A program made the translations under genes and the position numbers. Positions 34,325 through 47,089 of a stretch of DNA of 64,000 nucleotides are shown here, in pieces (within the stretch, counting starts at the first letter, position 1; the number at the start of each line of letters is the position of its first letter). The DNA lies in NCBI GenBank assembly GCA_022410635.1, contig JAJVDF010000453.1, forward strand, positions 282,116-346,115, written 5' to 3'. Below the pieces are notes generated by a model that was given only the letters and a program-made list of their open reading frames with translations, had not been told where the DNA came from and did no database searches. The DNA comes from Tretioscincus oriximinensis. Lineage: Eukaryota > Chordata > Lepidosauria > Squamata > Gymnophthalmidae.

Positions 34325-34618
34325 ATATGCATGAGCACAAGAAGAAGAAAGAGAAAGAGAAAAAGCAGGACTAGGAGGAGGTTTTTATATCCCATTTTTC
34401 TCACCTGAAGAACCTCAAAACAGATTACAAGTTGTTTTCCATTCTGTCTTCCCCACCACTGTGTGATGGATTCCATTTAACTAACTGCAATTTCTTGCTT
34501 TTGAATAGTTGGGTTGGCTATATCATAGACCCCTTTCTATGGCTGGCATAGGGCTTTGAGAATGGGTCTCTCGAGTGAAAGACAGTTTCTTAACCACTAT
34601 ACCACAGTGCCTCACATA
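34325..34618 (-). mobile_element. tRNA-derived SINE
   Basis: On the minus strand, the head GAGGCACTGTGGTATAGTGG TTAAG carries an A-box-like segment. Then comes a body shared with 15.4, 40.7 and 59.5 kb, then TGGGATATAAAAACC and a purine-rich complement of the (TTC)n-type tail (GAAGAAGAAAGAG, about 34339-34365). Confidence 0.75.
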
Positions 34619-35006
34619 AGAATTTGCTTTTCTTCTAGTTTAAGTTGGTAGTAGGATGGCTCATGGTTTTGTATTTCACAACAATGCAGTCAAATTTTCT
34701 TAATCCAATTTAATGGTTTAAATTTTGTTTAACTCCTTTTACAAAGAAACACCTTTAAAAAAAACCTGGGAGAATTACCAGGGTCCAAGCAAAGGCAGGG
34801 AATACTGAATTTTGCAGAATCCCAACACATTAGCCAGGCAACATAAGAGGCACTGTCACTGATTACCTGCAGCAGGGGGTCAAAAGAGCATTCCTTTTTC
34901 TTCTTGTAGATGGAATGTAGTCTCCTTGTAGATTGATACTCCAGCCATTCAAGTATTTGTAAGAAAATATTGCACACCACTCATTATGAAATAATCTCAG
35001 CAACAG

Positions 35007-35070
35007 CTTTAGAAGAGTCAGTTTTTATACCCCACTTTTCTCAACCCAAAGAGAATCAAAATTGCTTACA
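35007..35070 (-). mobile_element. SINE 3'-end fragment
   Basis: GAAGAGTCAGTTTTTATACC then CCACTTTTCTCAACCCAAAG matches the tail half of the SINE copies. The rest was lost where the hAT-type element begins. Confidence 0.65.
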
Positions 35071-35451
35071 TGCTCATACAAGCACACATACGTTTGTAGT
35101 GAGACAGGCAGAACAGAGCTGCACAAAATCTCGGATCTGTCAAAACCCCAAGCGTGTTTCCTCTGCAAGGAGGCGAGTTGGTGTTCTCTGCATGACAGCA
35201 GACGCGAAACCCCGCCTCCTGCAGAGGAGCAGCTACGGCACACTTAAAGGTTCTTTCCAGGACCCAGGAAGTGATGCTCGTGCTGCAACCGTCAACCCTG
35301 ACGGCTCCTTTGCCTTAAAATCCCGGATTTTTACATTCCCTGATGCAGCATTGGGGAATGTAAAAATCCGGGATTTTCTCTTAAAACCCGGAGGGGACTA
35401 TATTTTAGTCCCACAAACCGGGAATGTCCCACCTTTCCGGGATGTATAGCA
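35071..35451 (-). mobile_element. hAT-type element family H copy 2, truncated
   Basis: This is the reverse-complement counterpart of 15953-16538. It shares GTGAGACAGGCAGA, CTGCAGAGGAGCAGCTACGG, a GGGATTTTTACATTCCC-type hairpin and an end GTATAGCAGCCCTA. The low-coordinate terminus, with its inverted end, is missing. It joins CR1 at 35452, so the insertion was probably into that CR1. Confidence 0.8.
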
Positions 35452-35452
35452 G

Positions 35453-35551
35453 CCCTAACCCAGGTGCATCTGGTGGGCCTCTGTATGAGGCAGAATGCTG
35501 GACTAGATGGGCTCTGGCCCGATCCAAGATGGCTCTTCTTATGTTCTTATG
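35453..35551 (+). mobile_element. CR1 LINE 3' terminus
   Basis: CCCAGGTGCATCTGGTGGGC, GAATGCTGGACTAGATGGGC, then GGCTCTTCTTATGTTCTTAT with its octamer tail. Only the last 100 bp remain, cut upstream by the family H element. Confidence 0.85.
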
Positions 35552-35815
35552 AGTGTCCAGCCTTCCAAGAGCTTTAAAGGTCTTTAGAGAACAGTAAGCA
35601 GCCTCCTCGTAACATGTGATTTCCACAAGCCTCTGAAACGTCTCCATTTTAAAGTCCTAAAGAAAAACCTCTCCGGAGGACTGGAGGGCTGGGTTTATGT
35701 AAAATGTATAGATTTCTAAAGATTTAATTGGTTCTTGTCTGCGCAGACAAGCAGGCAGGTTTGCATGGAATTCTGGGGATTGTAGTTAGGGAAGCACAGC
35801 ACTGCCTTCTGGGGC
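35552..35815 (+). repeat. Family D repeat, copy 2, with ZNF143-like motif
   Basis: AACAGTAAGCAGCCTCCTCG, then TCTCCATTTTAAAGTCC, then GAATTCTGGGGATTGTAGTT (35768-35787), then GAAGCACAGCA and TCTGGGGCTT. Same block order as 62380-62655. Confidence 0.6.
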
Positions 35816-36419
35816 TTCTCTTTCAAACGAGGCAGCAGCTGAATGACAAGTAAAATGGGGACAGACGTCCAATGTGTTTGTTATTTTAAGCATTTGCAAT
35901 GCGGAGGAAACGGACAGGTGGGGATGCAGCCTTGATGTGCTCAGCAACTAAACCAGCCTGGCAAATTCTGGATTCTATAATTTCTTTTAGTTCTCTGGTG
36001 AGCAAAGCAAAAAAAAAGCTGAAGCATTTTGCTCACATAAATTCTGAAGAGATCCTGCTTTTGCAATACTCAATATAGCATAAAATCCTGCTGAACATAG
36101 TGCTGAAACCTCACTATACACCCATAGCGACCCATTGTCTCAGTTTCAGGACAACCTTTATATTTAAAATAAAGTGCATAGTTCTCACTCATCTACGTAT
36201 TTCCATAGTTATTGTCCCATTACAAAGAGCTTTATGGGAGTGCATGAGATATATTAATGTTCCATTTTAAAATACGAGTAAAGGTACGCTGTGGATTTTC
36301 TTCTTTTTCCCTTTCTACAACTGACTTTTATTAAGAGTTTGAACAAGCTCCAGTTTACAATATATTCAGAACCATATGTACGCATTAATTAAAAGAATGT
36401 AGAGGAAGAGAAGGAGACC

Positions 36420-36620
36420 TGAGAAAATAACAAAGCAGCAGTGAATGCGTGCAATGATTTTTCATTCTGTTTCGCTTCAGCTCTGCCCCTGCAACAGAGG
36501 ATCTAATCAATCTGCCGGCTATTAAGTTTGTTAATTGATAATGCATACTAATTAGGCTGTGCGCAGTTACTTAAGAGACTTTGCTAAGGTGATTGTAGGC
36601 ACAAGTCCAAATGGAGTTTA
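36420..36620. promoter_or_regulatory. Repeat-free block with clustered homeodomain/POU cores
   Basis: TTAATTGATAATGCATACTA at 36531-36550 is followed by ATTAGG and TGTGCGCAGTTAC. ATCTAATCAATCTGCCGG precedes it. No repeat is present, and CpGs are retained. This is one of the most enhancer-like stretches in the window, though I cannot test conservation. Confidence 0.4.
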
Positions 36621-37330
36621 AAGTATTCTGTGTGAGGTTAAAACCCATCAACCAGAATAGATGGATTTTATATTGTAACAGAAGGCACAACATACTCTTC
36701 AGCATTTAATGTATTTCATAGTTATCCATTGTTAACATACCTTATGTCAATCAAACAACTACATTTTAGGATGTTTACTAGAACCTAAAACAAAATCATA
36801 TAGATAAATAGGGGGAGTGAAATCGAAGGTATAATGAAACATGAAAAGCTCCCATTCTCACATTCATTTATTGACATTTCAACTACAAAGTACGGATGTA
36901 GATTCTTTCCACACTTGATTGTTAAACTGTGATGCCTTTGGAATGTCTCAGTAGCATTATGGAGCAGTCTACTAGAAGGCTGTGTGTGCTAGTAAACAAT
37001 TTTGCTTGCTTTGGACAATATTTCATAGCGAGCTACAGCTCAAAATGCCACCACACTGCATTTCATAACGTACTGGTCAAGGGCTCATATATAGAGGACA
37101 CATGACCCACTGGTGTAGCATATCATGGTCAAGAGCCTGGAGCCATTTTGCCAAGTGCCCAAATGTGTTGACAGAAGCATGTCACTGTTGAATACTTAGC
37201 AAAACATCCTCAAGGCAAATTCCCACAATAGGGTTTGCCTCAGTTTTTTTTAAAAAAATTGCTTTAGCCTCTAACCCTCACCTACCTTAAGGCTCCCAAG
37301 CTGCTGTGACTCTGCATTAGTAATCTTGTC
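36621..37330. other. Spacer, nothing recognised
   Basis: AT-rich sequence without clear repeats. Confidence 0.35.
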
Positions 37331-37337
37331 ACATGAC

Positions 37338-37400
37338 AAGCCCCAGAAGGCACTCCTGCGCTTGCTTGACTATAATCCCCAGTATTCTCTGGGAGCCTGA
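37338..37400 (-). repeat. Family D repeat, copy 3, with ZNF143-like motif
   Basis: CAAGCCCCAGAAGGCACTCC, CGCTTGCTTGACTATAATCCCC, AGTATTCTCTGGGAGCC. The motif ACTATAATCCCCAGTATTCT is at 37369-37388. It reads as the reverse complement of 62585-62640. Confidence 0.55.
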
Positions 37401-39630
37401 ATACAATGCTCAAGCAGTCTTTGTGAGCCAAGAGCTAATGAACTTCTAATCTTGCCTCAAAGTCTCACAGGATTAGCCAAGTTTATAACCAGACATGCCG
37501 TTTCTTTCAGATTTTATAAAATGTTCACTCCTGAATTGGATAATATGTGGTGTGTAATTACTCCACAGCAAAGGATTTTTGCTGCGGGTGGAATGCTGGA
37601 GACGCATGACTTTGTGGGGTGGATGGAAGGTGAGGCCGCATCCAACTTGCTGTGTATCATGAGTGAGGGTGTACCTTCATCCTCAGGCAGGGAGCTTCCA
37701 TCATTAAGCCAGGACAAGCCGACAATAATGTGGATAGCCTTTGGCATGGGTAAGCAGCATCATGGACAAGTAGTCAGATTGGATGCTTTGAGCCAGCATG
37801 GCATAGGATAGCCCATACTGTGCAGGAAGACCCATTCTTACACTGAGAAACCATAAGGGATGGTTGGCCATTGTCCAGTTTGCTCTTACTGACCAGTTGG
37901 TCTTGTTCAGTCTAAAATAGCTATGGTGCAGCAGAGAGATTCAAATAGTTGCTTCCCTACAGAACGTTCTGAGAAGTTGAAGAAGCAGCTGCACCACAGG
38001 GTGTTTTAAAAGAAAACGTTCCTTTTCTTTCTGTTCTAATGCTCTCTCACAAAAACCTTCATGCTTGCAGTAAAAATTGTCTCCACCAAGCAACACCTGT
38101 GGAGATGCAGATTGTAAAAAGATTGATTTGAAGGAAGATTAATAGACTTGGTGTTGTAAAAGATAATTTTGGGGGGAGGGGGGTCCCCTCTGAAAGATTT
38201 CTGCTACAGGAAATTTGTGTTCACAGAAAGAGTTTTATTGGTTGATGAGCAATGTTGCCCAATCTAAGTCATGGTTGCATTGTATGGTCAGACTCTTTTT
38301 TCGGAGGTCGCAGAAGAGCTGGCACCAGTCCTGTAGATTAAGCTCAGTATTTTCACTGCAAAATTGAACCTGTTGGCCAAGATCAGTTCTACTCTGAACT
38401 ATCCTTTAATATACAAAGCTGAGTACCCAAAGACTGAGCAATGGTTTCTGTCATCCAGAACATTTTACAAATAGTTCATGAAAGATTCTGTGACATTCTT
38501 TTCAGAACTGCTATTTTGGCAATAAAGTTATTGTTTTTCCCTTCTTGAGAATTAATGCCATTTATCTATTTCACTACATTTGGAAGTTCCAACATAAAGC
38601 AGTCCAGAAAAAGCTTTGTTCTAGTATATCCAAGTATGGTAAAATAAATAAGGGATGTCTGGATACAATCTTAATAACATTTCTATTAATCACCAGTCCA
38701 ATTCCACATAGTCACCAAAGGATTAAATATTAAATTATGTTTACCAAGTACAATACATGTTAGCTATTCAACATAAAGAGTGCAAGCATTCCATTACCTT
38801 ACATTAATAAGTCCCTCCTCATTAAAGACACTTTGGTACCTAAAATAGATTATAACCTCTCATCTTCTTGGCAGCTTTTTTTCGAGCATTTCCTTTTGCT
38901 TCAGTGTCACACATACACTGAAATAATCTGCCAAATACAAGCTTGGAACAAAGAATTCAGGACAAAAACCACCATTAAAATTACAATTTTCTCAGAATTC
39001 TGTATAATTACAATCATCAAGAAACTTGCCTCTTCTCTTTTTTATACCTCAGGAAGATTTGTTTCCAGCACAGCATTTCTCTGGGAATCTGGATCCCANC
39101 TTTCCTAAACTTTCTCTGCCACCTAAATCCTCCCTGTTCTATCTACAATTCATATTTGTCAACTTTGGGTGCATCCATACTATGATTACTTACNTCTTCC
39201 TCTGTGCAATGTTGCTTCCTCTTTGGGCCACATGCTTATAGGGAGGCTTTGATAGCCTTTGCTATGCATCCAGAGAGTATCTGCAATAGGATCTTCATCG
39301 AAAGAAGACATCAGCCAACAGTCTTCTTTCTTCTTCTTATCACTGTGCGCCAGTTCCTTGCATCTCCGGAGAAAGGTATATCTCCTTTTTTTTCCACGCA
39401 AAANTGATAGCTGCTTGCAGGCTGCAGATTTCATTCATTTTCCCCTTACAATGTGCACATACCCTTTGTCAGGATTGCTGGGTTCATTAAACACAGACAT
39501 TCTTTAATGAGAAAGGAATAACAACTTCTTTGTAAAATATGTTTTGTTACATCGTACAATACCTGATTCAACTGCATCAGGTTCAGGTTTTCAGATAGTC
39601 AATAATAAGTGGTTTTTTATGCCAACCACT
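37401..39630. other. Spacer, no recognised gene
   Basis: The 119-codon frame at 37452-37811 has no recognisable domain. Its 3' half is CpG-containing and may be an old DNA-element remnant. About 39165-39480 begins with GGGTGCATCCATACTATGAT, reminiscent of DNA-element ends here, but no partner end was found. Confidence 0.35.
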
Positions 39631-39634
39631 TTTC

Positions 39635-39680
39635 TCAAGTTAGTCTCAAAGTGCTGCTAGCTCCTTTGCTGGTTTTTCAT
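39635..39680 (+). repeat. Family F fragment
   Basis: AGTTAGTCTCAAAGTGCTGC then TAGCTCCTTTGCTGG matches the middle of family F. Confidence 0.5.
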
Positions 39681-39740
39681 TGTACTGCTTGGGAGTTGCT
39701 TTTTTAATGCAGTATATAACAACTAGGTTATATAAGGTTA

Positions 39741-39835
39741 TCTTCTTCTTCTACTACTACTACTACAACTATTAATTACTATTACTATTATTACTACTAC
39801 TACTCCTGCTACTACTAATACTACTACAGTTACTT
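39741..39835. repeat. (TTC)/(TAC)/(ATT) compound microsatellite
   Basis: TCTTCTTCTTCTACTACTAC followed by imperfect ATT and TAC triplets. Confidence 0.85.
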
Positions 39836-40688
39836 AAAATGCCATATTACTCTTTTGCTCTTTCTGTGTGTTCTTGCTCCTATTTCACATGAAAACGCTA
39901 TGGAATTCTTTTAAAATTCATGTACCATTTGTACATTCCTCTAAGTAATAATGTTAAATAAATAAATAGCTCTGCTATCACAGTCATATGCAATACATTT
40001 ATTTCTGTCCATCTGTTTGCCATATTTATGATGCTAAAAATAAATTTCTATTCAAATATGACTGGCAAGCCTCTCAGTTGTCTGATTGCTCCACACAATA
40101 ATTTTGTGCATATAGTTTGGACAAGACTATGAATGTGCTATTTTCACATGAAAGCTATGTGAATCTGCTGCTTTTCCTTGGACTGGCTTCTCTTCCAGTG
40201 ATTCCCTGAATGCCTGCAAGTTCCACCTACCTGCTTTCCCACCTATTTCTTTTGCCCCACTTTTGCATTTTTTCTTCTATTTGGCAGAAATAAGACACCT
40301 TTTTGNAACAAGATCTTTCTGCTCATAGTGTTGTTGTCTCTCTTTTTAAGATTAGCCTCTCACCCCTCCCTTCTCCCCAATTTCCACCAGACCTTTCTTA
40401 CCTTTAAGTAAAGACTGACCCTGGTCATACACACTTAAACCTTCTTAAATCCCAAAGAATGCATTTAATGCAGTCTTTTCTTGGTTTAGTTTAGAAAAGA
40501 AAAAGGAATTAAGCTCATTCTCCAGGATTGAAGGAGCTTTAAAATTATGTTATCTCACTTTGGTTTCTGCTCACAGATCCTGCACTGACAAGCATCAGTT
40601 TCCCGAAATTGCTTTTCCAGCATTTACTTTAGCTCATTTTTGAAGTTAGATATTCAGGGTGGGTGGAATGCCAAAGATAGGGCAGAAA

Positions 40689-41010
40689 GTAGAAGAAGAA
40701 GNAGAAGGATAAGAAAGGAAGGAAGGAAGAAGGAAGAAAGGAAGGAAAAAAGAAAGAAAGAATGGAGGGAAGGAAGAATCTGATTTTTATACCTCAACCA
40801 CTCAAAGCAGTTTACAAGGTTAATTTTCACCCAAAGGCTTACTTCAGTTCTATCTTCCCCACTAGATTAGTGGTGGTACACATTAATCTACTTGAAATGT
40901 AGATTGCAAGTCTACTTTCTTTTGTACAGGTGAGTTGGCTTAAGCTGAGCCCAGTAGAGGTGCTCACCCCTCTTCATGGCCAACATAGGACTTCAAGAAT
41001 GTGCCATTCA
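40689..41010 (-). mobile_element. tRNA-derived SINE with a long purine tail
   Basis: 40689-40777 is an A/G tract (GAAGAAG, GGAAGGAAGG), the complement of an expanded pyrimidine tail. It is followed by TTTTTATACCTCAACCACTC, AAAGCAGTTTACAAGG and the shared body GTAGAGGTGCTCACCCCTCTT. The tRNA-like head is degraded. Confidence 0.7.
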
Positions 41011-41407
41011 TTCCTGTATTCCTGAACTGTATTTTTTTTTCAGAATTAAAAGTAAGAGAATGACAGGAAGGGAAAAATTCTATCTATAATATAATGCAGT
41101 ACACCAGAAAAATGATTTACATTCAGTTTAGTGCTTCAGTGTGAACTAAATTATGTGGATTTTAAAATACAAAAATGAAGATAAATGAATCTTTCCCTTG
41201 CATAACCATCACACACAACATAAATGTTTTGCCAAACTTCTTGTTTTCAAGAACTTTCCAAGCAAAAAATAAGTTAAAATGTTAGAGTCCTTCCCAAAGA
41301 GCATATTCAATGGTGTTTTAAATTTTAATTTTATTCTATTTTGAAATCTAGATATATTAATATAAATGTATAACATATGGTAACATGAGATTGAATTATT
41401 TACTGTC

Positions 41408-41519
41408 ATTGGCCAGAGTCAGACATGTACATTTAATCCAACTTCAGTCCTCAATAATTGGACTAAACCGGAGGAGAGGGGCATGACTGAAGTTAGTTTA
41501 AAAGTCTGGCGGGCCATTC
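41408..41519. mobile_element. Palindromic MITE, family I copy 2
   Basis: The outer ATTGGCCAGAGTCAGAC pairs with GTCTGGCGGGCCATT; inside, TTTAATCCAACTTCAGTCCT pairs with ATGACTGAAGTTAGTTTAAA. The TTTAATCC-CTTCA arm is shared with 23792-23898. Confidence 0.55.
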
Positions 41520-41524
41520 CTTGT

Positions 41525-43990
41525 GGGTTTTTGTCAAAAGAGAAGTCTTTTGTCTTCTCTGTTTCCTTCTCTTCTACAACAAGGGCTTGTGTAGTAATAG
41601 TTTTCAGTCAAACGCAATGCTAGCTAGTTGCTACCACTGTTGGCTATCCAAGCTCTGTTTGGGGACCTCCAGAGAAGAAGAACTCACAATCTCCTGTGAC
41701 AATCTATTCCACTGGCTAGTCACTTTTTCTGTCAGAATTTTTGGCTTCTAATCTGTATCTGCTTCCTTGCAGTTTCATCCTATAGATGATCATCATCAAT
41801 TTCTTTTTCTATCTTACCTACACACGAAAGTCTTAGAATGGAAAGACTGGTCTAGGCAGTTCAAAATAACCATCTAATCTGATATATTGGTAGATCTCGT
41901 TAATAAACAACAGTCTAGCAGAACAGATTTGGTCTTTCAGCGGCCTGCCTTAACTTTCTACAGCAGAACTTTTAATGTCTGACTTCTCTGATGTGATATT
42001 TTTGTATCTTAAGAAATGAACGTGTGCATAGTAAATAGCTTGATACTGAACTAATTTTTCTCACTTTTGTGGACTAATATGATTTTTTTATTATAATAAT
42101 TTGAGCATTGCATAGACATACATGCTTGGACAGGGATAGAAAACACCTGGAATTAAAACATCCTCCATTCTGCAAATGTCATATTACGTTTTTTTGGTGA
42201 TTACGTCAATTTAGTATTTCACGTATTATTAATAATTTCTCATTACATAAAATTATTACTAAACTGGCAATTAAGTGGATGTGAAGGATCCATATGTTGA
42301 AGTGTTCATAACATTTCAATTATGAACTTCATATCAGATGTCTTCCAATGTACATTAGTGACAGTAATGAACAAGCTCTTTGCCAAAGGCACCCAAATTA
42401 GCTCATTTAGCTTTGTGGTGTATCTTATTATACTGGTGTTGATCATTCTCTTTTTGAAGAATTTTAAATATCAAACTTGAGGATGAACTTTGTTAGTTAT
42501 AGACTGTGACACTCACCCAATCACTTGTGATTGGTAAGATAAACAATATTAGCTCAGCAAATTTGGATTCATTGATTTTATCTTGTAAATTACATCTCCA
42601 TTGTATTTATATTGAAATGCAAAAATGGGTTGAATAAAGATAATGTGATTATGTTTAAATCTGAAAATGTCAAACTGTTTGCCCAGCTAATTTGGATTTA
42701 TTGAAATTCTGAATTTGTGTTGACTTCAACCAAGATAGCCCAAGACATAGCAAACAGTCTGCCCTCTTGCCTTTTGAAACCTTCGTTCTCCAGTCTTTAT
42801 ATAACTCCTAACAGTCCAGATTTCCTGCTATGATGAAATCTACATGTTCTTTGCTTTAGCTTAACATCTTTATTTCTGTTCTGTCTTTGCTGACCACTTA
42901 GATTAACTGTCCCATTCTCTTGTGGATGTTCTATAAATCAAACACTTTATTGTACATTTCAAAGGCAAACAGAGGAGATGAGGGAAGAAAAAAGTAATCT
43001 GGTGAGCAACCAACCATTTTGTAGTTTATAAAACTCCTCCCTGTCTCAGCAGAACATCCTCTTTATAAAAGGAACCAGGGTACTTCAGGGAGGCAGGCAA
43101 TTTTCCTAATATTGGCTGGCTAAAGCACATAAATGCCAAGAGTCTTATAGGGTGACCTTCCTTGAATATTCTTCATTTGCCACTCAGGTTTAGAAAGCCT
43201 ACTTGGGATAATAGATATGAATGAGTCAATGTATGTAAATCTGTATTCTTTATTCTGTGATGAAAATAGTGGAATAGTGGGAGATGCATTCAATACTTAT
43301 CATGTTTGATTGTGCTGAACTGAGTTTTAACCCATAATCAAAAAACCCATGGTGGTCCCTACTCTGCTTCTCCTGCCTTGAATGTCAGAAGCAAATACAA
43401 GAATACAAGGCATGGCAGACAAATAGAGATATGGACTAATAAATGTGGCAAACTGATGCCTTGGAAAGAGAAACAATAAATGTAAAGCTGTGATCCTCTG
43501 CAGTATTGTGGAAGGCACAAGGAAAGTGGAGGGGAAAAGACAAATAGGGCTGGAGGAAGAGATGGAAATCATGATTGCCAATAGAGGTTTAATAGGTGGG
43601 AGGTAAGGTGCTTCGCAGGGGAGAGGTTGAGGAACCCCAATAGATTGTGAATACAGCACATGAGGGGGAAAGCTTCTGGGCAGGACTTCAGGGTGTCCTT
43701 AGAGCACCATATAGAACTGAATTCTTGAGCCCCACATTTTGTTCACTTCATAGCAAATTTTTGAGGTGTACTATTGTTCGTGCTTTATAAAATTATGATT
43801 AATCTGGGCTTTAATTCAAGATTTCCTAAAATGACATTCAGTACTCTTTGCCAAACAAAAATGATACATTCCTTGTGCCAGACATGGGTAGTCCAGAGAC
43901 GTCTCAGCAAAAGAATGTCTAACTGTAACAGAGCCAAACTATAAATCTGCATTCCATAGCATGGCTCAAAATTCTGACAAAGTTACAATA
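41525..43990. other. Spacer, no recognised gene
   Basis: Mostly unique AT-rich sequence. About 42050-42450 (TTACGTCAATTTAG, CACGTATTATTAATAATTTC) lacks repeats and could be conserved, with weaker support than the listed blocks. Confidence 0.3.
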
Positions 43991-43992
43991 AA

Positions 43993-44419
43993 ATCGCACA
44001 TACTGTGGAAAAGGTGGATCAAGAAAAAAATATTCTCATTAAACACAACATTAGATCCAGGGAACCCTCCATGGAGCTGATGGACAGGACTTACAAGGGG
44101 AAATATTTTTTTCACCCAGAGGATTGTTGGTCTTTTGAATTCACTCCAGAGGAGGTGCTGTAAGGTTTAAGAAAGGATTAAACAAAGGCCAGATGGAAGG
44201 CAGGTGTATCAATGGCTACCAGAATGGGCACTTTAGTAGTGTCTCCAGGTTGGAAAGATGAGCAAGATGCCTTGAAAGCCATAAACAGGGAGTTGAGAGT
44301 AGGTGAAGGTTTTGCTTTTGCCTTCTGCTTGGGAGGCCCAGAAGCAAATTGGTGAGACAGGATGCTATACTAGATGGGCTGTGATCTGACCCAGCAAGAT
44401 TCTTCTTAAGTTCTTACGT
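43993..44419 (+). mobile_element. CR1 LINE 3' region
   Basis: GGAAAAGGTGGATCAAGAAA, CACCCAGAGGATTGTTGGTC, CTCCAGAGGAGGTGCTG, TTTGCCTTCTGCTTGGGAGG, ATACTAGATGGGCTGTGATC, TTCTTCTTAAGTTCTTACG. It covers about 420 bp of the 3' end in the same subfamily as 10480. Confidence 0.85.
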
Positions 44420-44424
44420 TAATG

Positions 44425-46235
44425 TACTGTATTGTTTGTCTCAAGCTGTTCACACACATACACAATGACAGTGAGTCTTCCAAACTGAGGGTTCATCCAC
44501 ACATTTTTTCACACATTATAAGGGCATGATTCTGAGAGGTTCACCACATGCAATTACAGGGAGCCACTTGTAGAAAAAGTTGTCATTGCATTTATTCCAG
44601 CTCACAGTTTTGTGCAGCTTTCGCACCATGATGTCCAGCTCTAATGCTACAATGGTATCAAATCGACATTGCCTAAGATAGCCACCTAGACTTCCTTGCT
44701 TCACAATCTTTTGCTACCCTGTTGCAGGAAAGAGTGGACGATTTAGGGCATGAATGGCTGTTTCTCTGGTTGAAAAAAAACAGTGATGGTGAGTAAAATT
44801 CCCACTTGCAGCCTTGCAATCCCAGGTGAATTTAAAGGAAACATTTACCTTCAGATTCATGCTCCCAAGTTACAAGAAGAGCCAGGAATCAAAGACAGAA
44901 AGGGTGCAGATCAATGTTACAAAGAGCAGCAATCTAGATGCACCCCGAGTTGGAAGATTTTTTTTTCCATTTACTATTCTTGAATGTTTAAGATTCACCT
45001 GGTTTTATAATATTTATCTAAAAGATCTCATTTAGGATCAATAACACCAAGAAAAACATTTGTAGAAATGATAGCATCACCCAGTTTCTATAAAATAATC
45101 AAAGCTATTTGCTATATACTTAAAGAAATCACAAACAACTAAAATAGGAAGACAGACTGCCACTATATTTGCTACGCTAAGCATATTTGTTGAAGAAACA
45201 AGGTTGGTTAAAATGAACAGTTATGCCTGCCTGATACCAAAGTAAAGTACATTTGTGCCTAATTCATTGGAGAAAATTGTTCAAGAACAGTTCATCTGTG
45301 TGGAAAATAGAAGCCTTGTAATGCTGCCAAGATCAGTGAGACCTTTGGTGATTAGCTAAGTAAATATTAGTCATGCAAGTTAGAACCGCCCTGGAATGAC
45401 TTTAGCTTACACAATGAAGCTCTCTAACATTTCAGGTTATCCTGGGGAATACGGTACATTAAATATCCTTGTTTGGTCTAATTTCTCGATTCCTTTGCTA
45501 TTTTGTCTTTGTCCATTGACCTGTTGCCACTTTGCCTGCATTTGGTGCCTTCTTTTCCAAAGAAGCATGTTGTATTTTCAGAAAAAGGACAAAGGATATT
45601 TATTTCCATAGTTATATTGCATTCATTGAAATGGAATGATTAAGCTACTGGGACATTTGAAATGTCAACATGACCTCTTCCACACTGTAGCAAAACAAAA
45701 TACAATATTATGGAATTTTGAACACTAATCATAAGAATTACTATAGCAACTCCACACAGTGTACAATGATGCATAACATGGAAAATGCTCTCTGGCCCCA
45801 GATCAGGCCAGTTATGGGAGAGGTGCTGATTAGTATGCCACCAAACCACTGGCAAGACAAACTTCCTATCCCACACTAAGAGTAATGAAATGTGCATGCC
45901 CCCTGAAGTCAGAAGCCAGGAAAAATTAGTAGCACCTTTAGGAAAAAAACTTCTGGAGTCTGGTAAATTAGTGTCACCTACCACCTGTCAGTTCAGGCGT
46001 GTCAAAGATTTGAACAGTCCTCAGTCCAAGAATACATAAAAGGTTACTGGAACATTCCTTGGTACAGTTTTTATGCTTAGAAATGCTCCAGTTGCCATAG
46101 TTATGTGGCCAATATAGTTTATAGGTGGCCTTACTACTTGGGCATCCATTATAAGAGCAGTTGATATACCAGTCCTCTATAAACTTGTGTGACCTGTTCT
46201 TAAAGCTATCCTGACTGGTTGCTGATATCCAGTGG
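44425..46235. other. Spacer, no recognised gene
   Basis: AT-rich sequence. GGGTTCATCCACACATTTTT near 44490 resembles a DNA-element end, without a partner. Open frames at 44783-45035 and 45640-45984 (minus) lack domains. Confidence 0.35.
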
Positions 46236-46400
46236 ACAGTTCTTTTGCGTTTTTAAGCTGTGTTTTTTAACTTTTGTACTTGGTGATTTTAAATAGTATA
46301 AGTTTAATGTGCTTGTATTTAGGTGTGTATGAGTTTTATTCATGTAAGCCACCCTGAACAATGGCAACGCAGGGTATATTAAATTAAGTTAAATACAGTA
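46236..46400 (+). repeat. L2-type 3' tail fragment
   Basis: TTTTATTCATGTAAGCCACC, then CTGAACAATGGCAACGCAGG, then TATATTAAATTAAG and AAATAAGTAAATGA. This is the degenerate form of the GCCGCCCTGAG - GGG-ATATAAATAAA tail. Confidence 0.5.
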
Positions 46401-46420
46401 AATAAGTAAATGATTTTTAA

Positions 46421-46612
46421 CAAGTCCCAGGTTAGAGACACTGACAGGGTCTCTCTAAAGGCCATTTGCAGAGAATGAACAACAGGCAAAATTTTAGTCT
46501 ATCTATAGGAGAGTGCCCAAAGCAATTTGTGGGCCACTGTATGAGATAGGATGTTGACTAAGATGGGCCATAGTCCAATCTAACAGAACTCCTTTTATAT
46601 TATTAAGTTCTG
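46421..46612 (+). mobile_element. CR1 LINE 3'-end fragment
   Basis: CTAAAGGCCATTTGCAGAGA, then TGTGGGCCACTGTATGAGAT, then TGACTAAGATGGGCCATAGT and ACTCCTTTTATATTATTAAG. Degenerate. Confidence 0.65.
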
Positions 46613-46785
46613 ATGGAGACTGCCAGGGTGCAAAAAAAGTCTTTGTTTTATAAACGTTTCCAGGAACAGATTTTTCACAAATATTGAGATTCTTTTATAT
46701 GCTATCCCACATCTGGCATCAGCTTTGCAGAAATATTTTAAATATTTATTTTAAGATCCAATCCTCCATTAGCACAACCATTAGA

Positions 46786-46824
46786 CTGTGTGTGTGTGTG
46801 TGTGACAGACAGAGAGAGAGAGAC
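46786..46824. repeat. (TG)n-(AG)n microsatellite
   Basis: An uninterrupted TG run followed by ACAGACAGAGAGAGAGAGAC. Confidence 0.9.
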
Positions 46825-47089
46825 AGTGATTCTTAATAAACATTACTACATATGAAATAATACCTTACTGTAGTACATGTACTAGGAAGGAAGAAAGTCC
46901 TTTTAAATTGCCCCATGAAATTTCCCAAAGGAATAAATGTGCAGCTTCTCCAATGTAATGTGAGGCTAGATCTAATACCAACTAGGTTTAAATATTTTTA
47001 ATCTTTTTATGGGCTCTGAATAAATTACAAACACATTTTATTATCATTTTTGACTGTTGCATTCTTGACCCTTCATCCAAAATTCTGGA

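Noticed and set aside
34970..35449. 159-codon open frame
   Set aside because: It runs through a SINE scrap and the family H element, so it is not a host gene.
37452..37811. 119-codon open frame
   Set aside because: No domain, no splice or start context, and part looks like an old DNA element.
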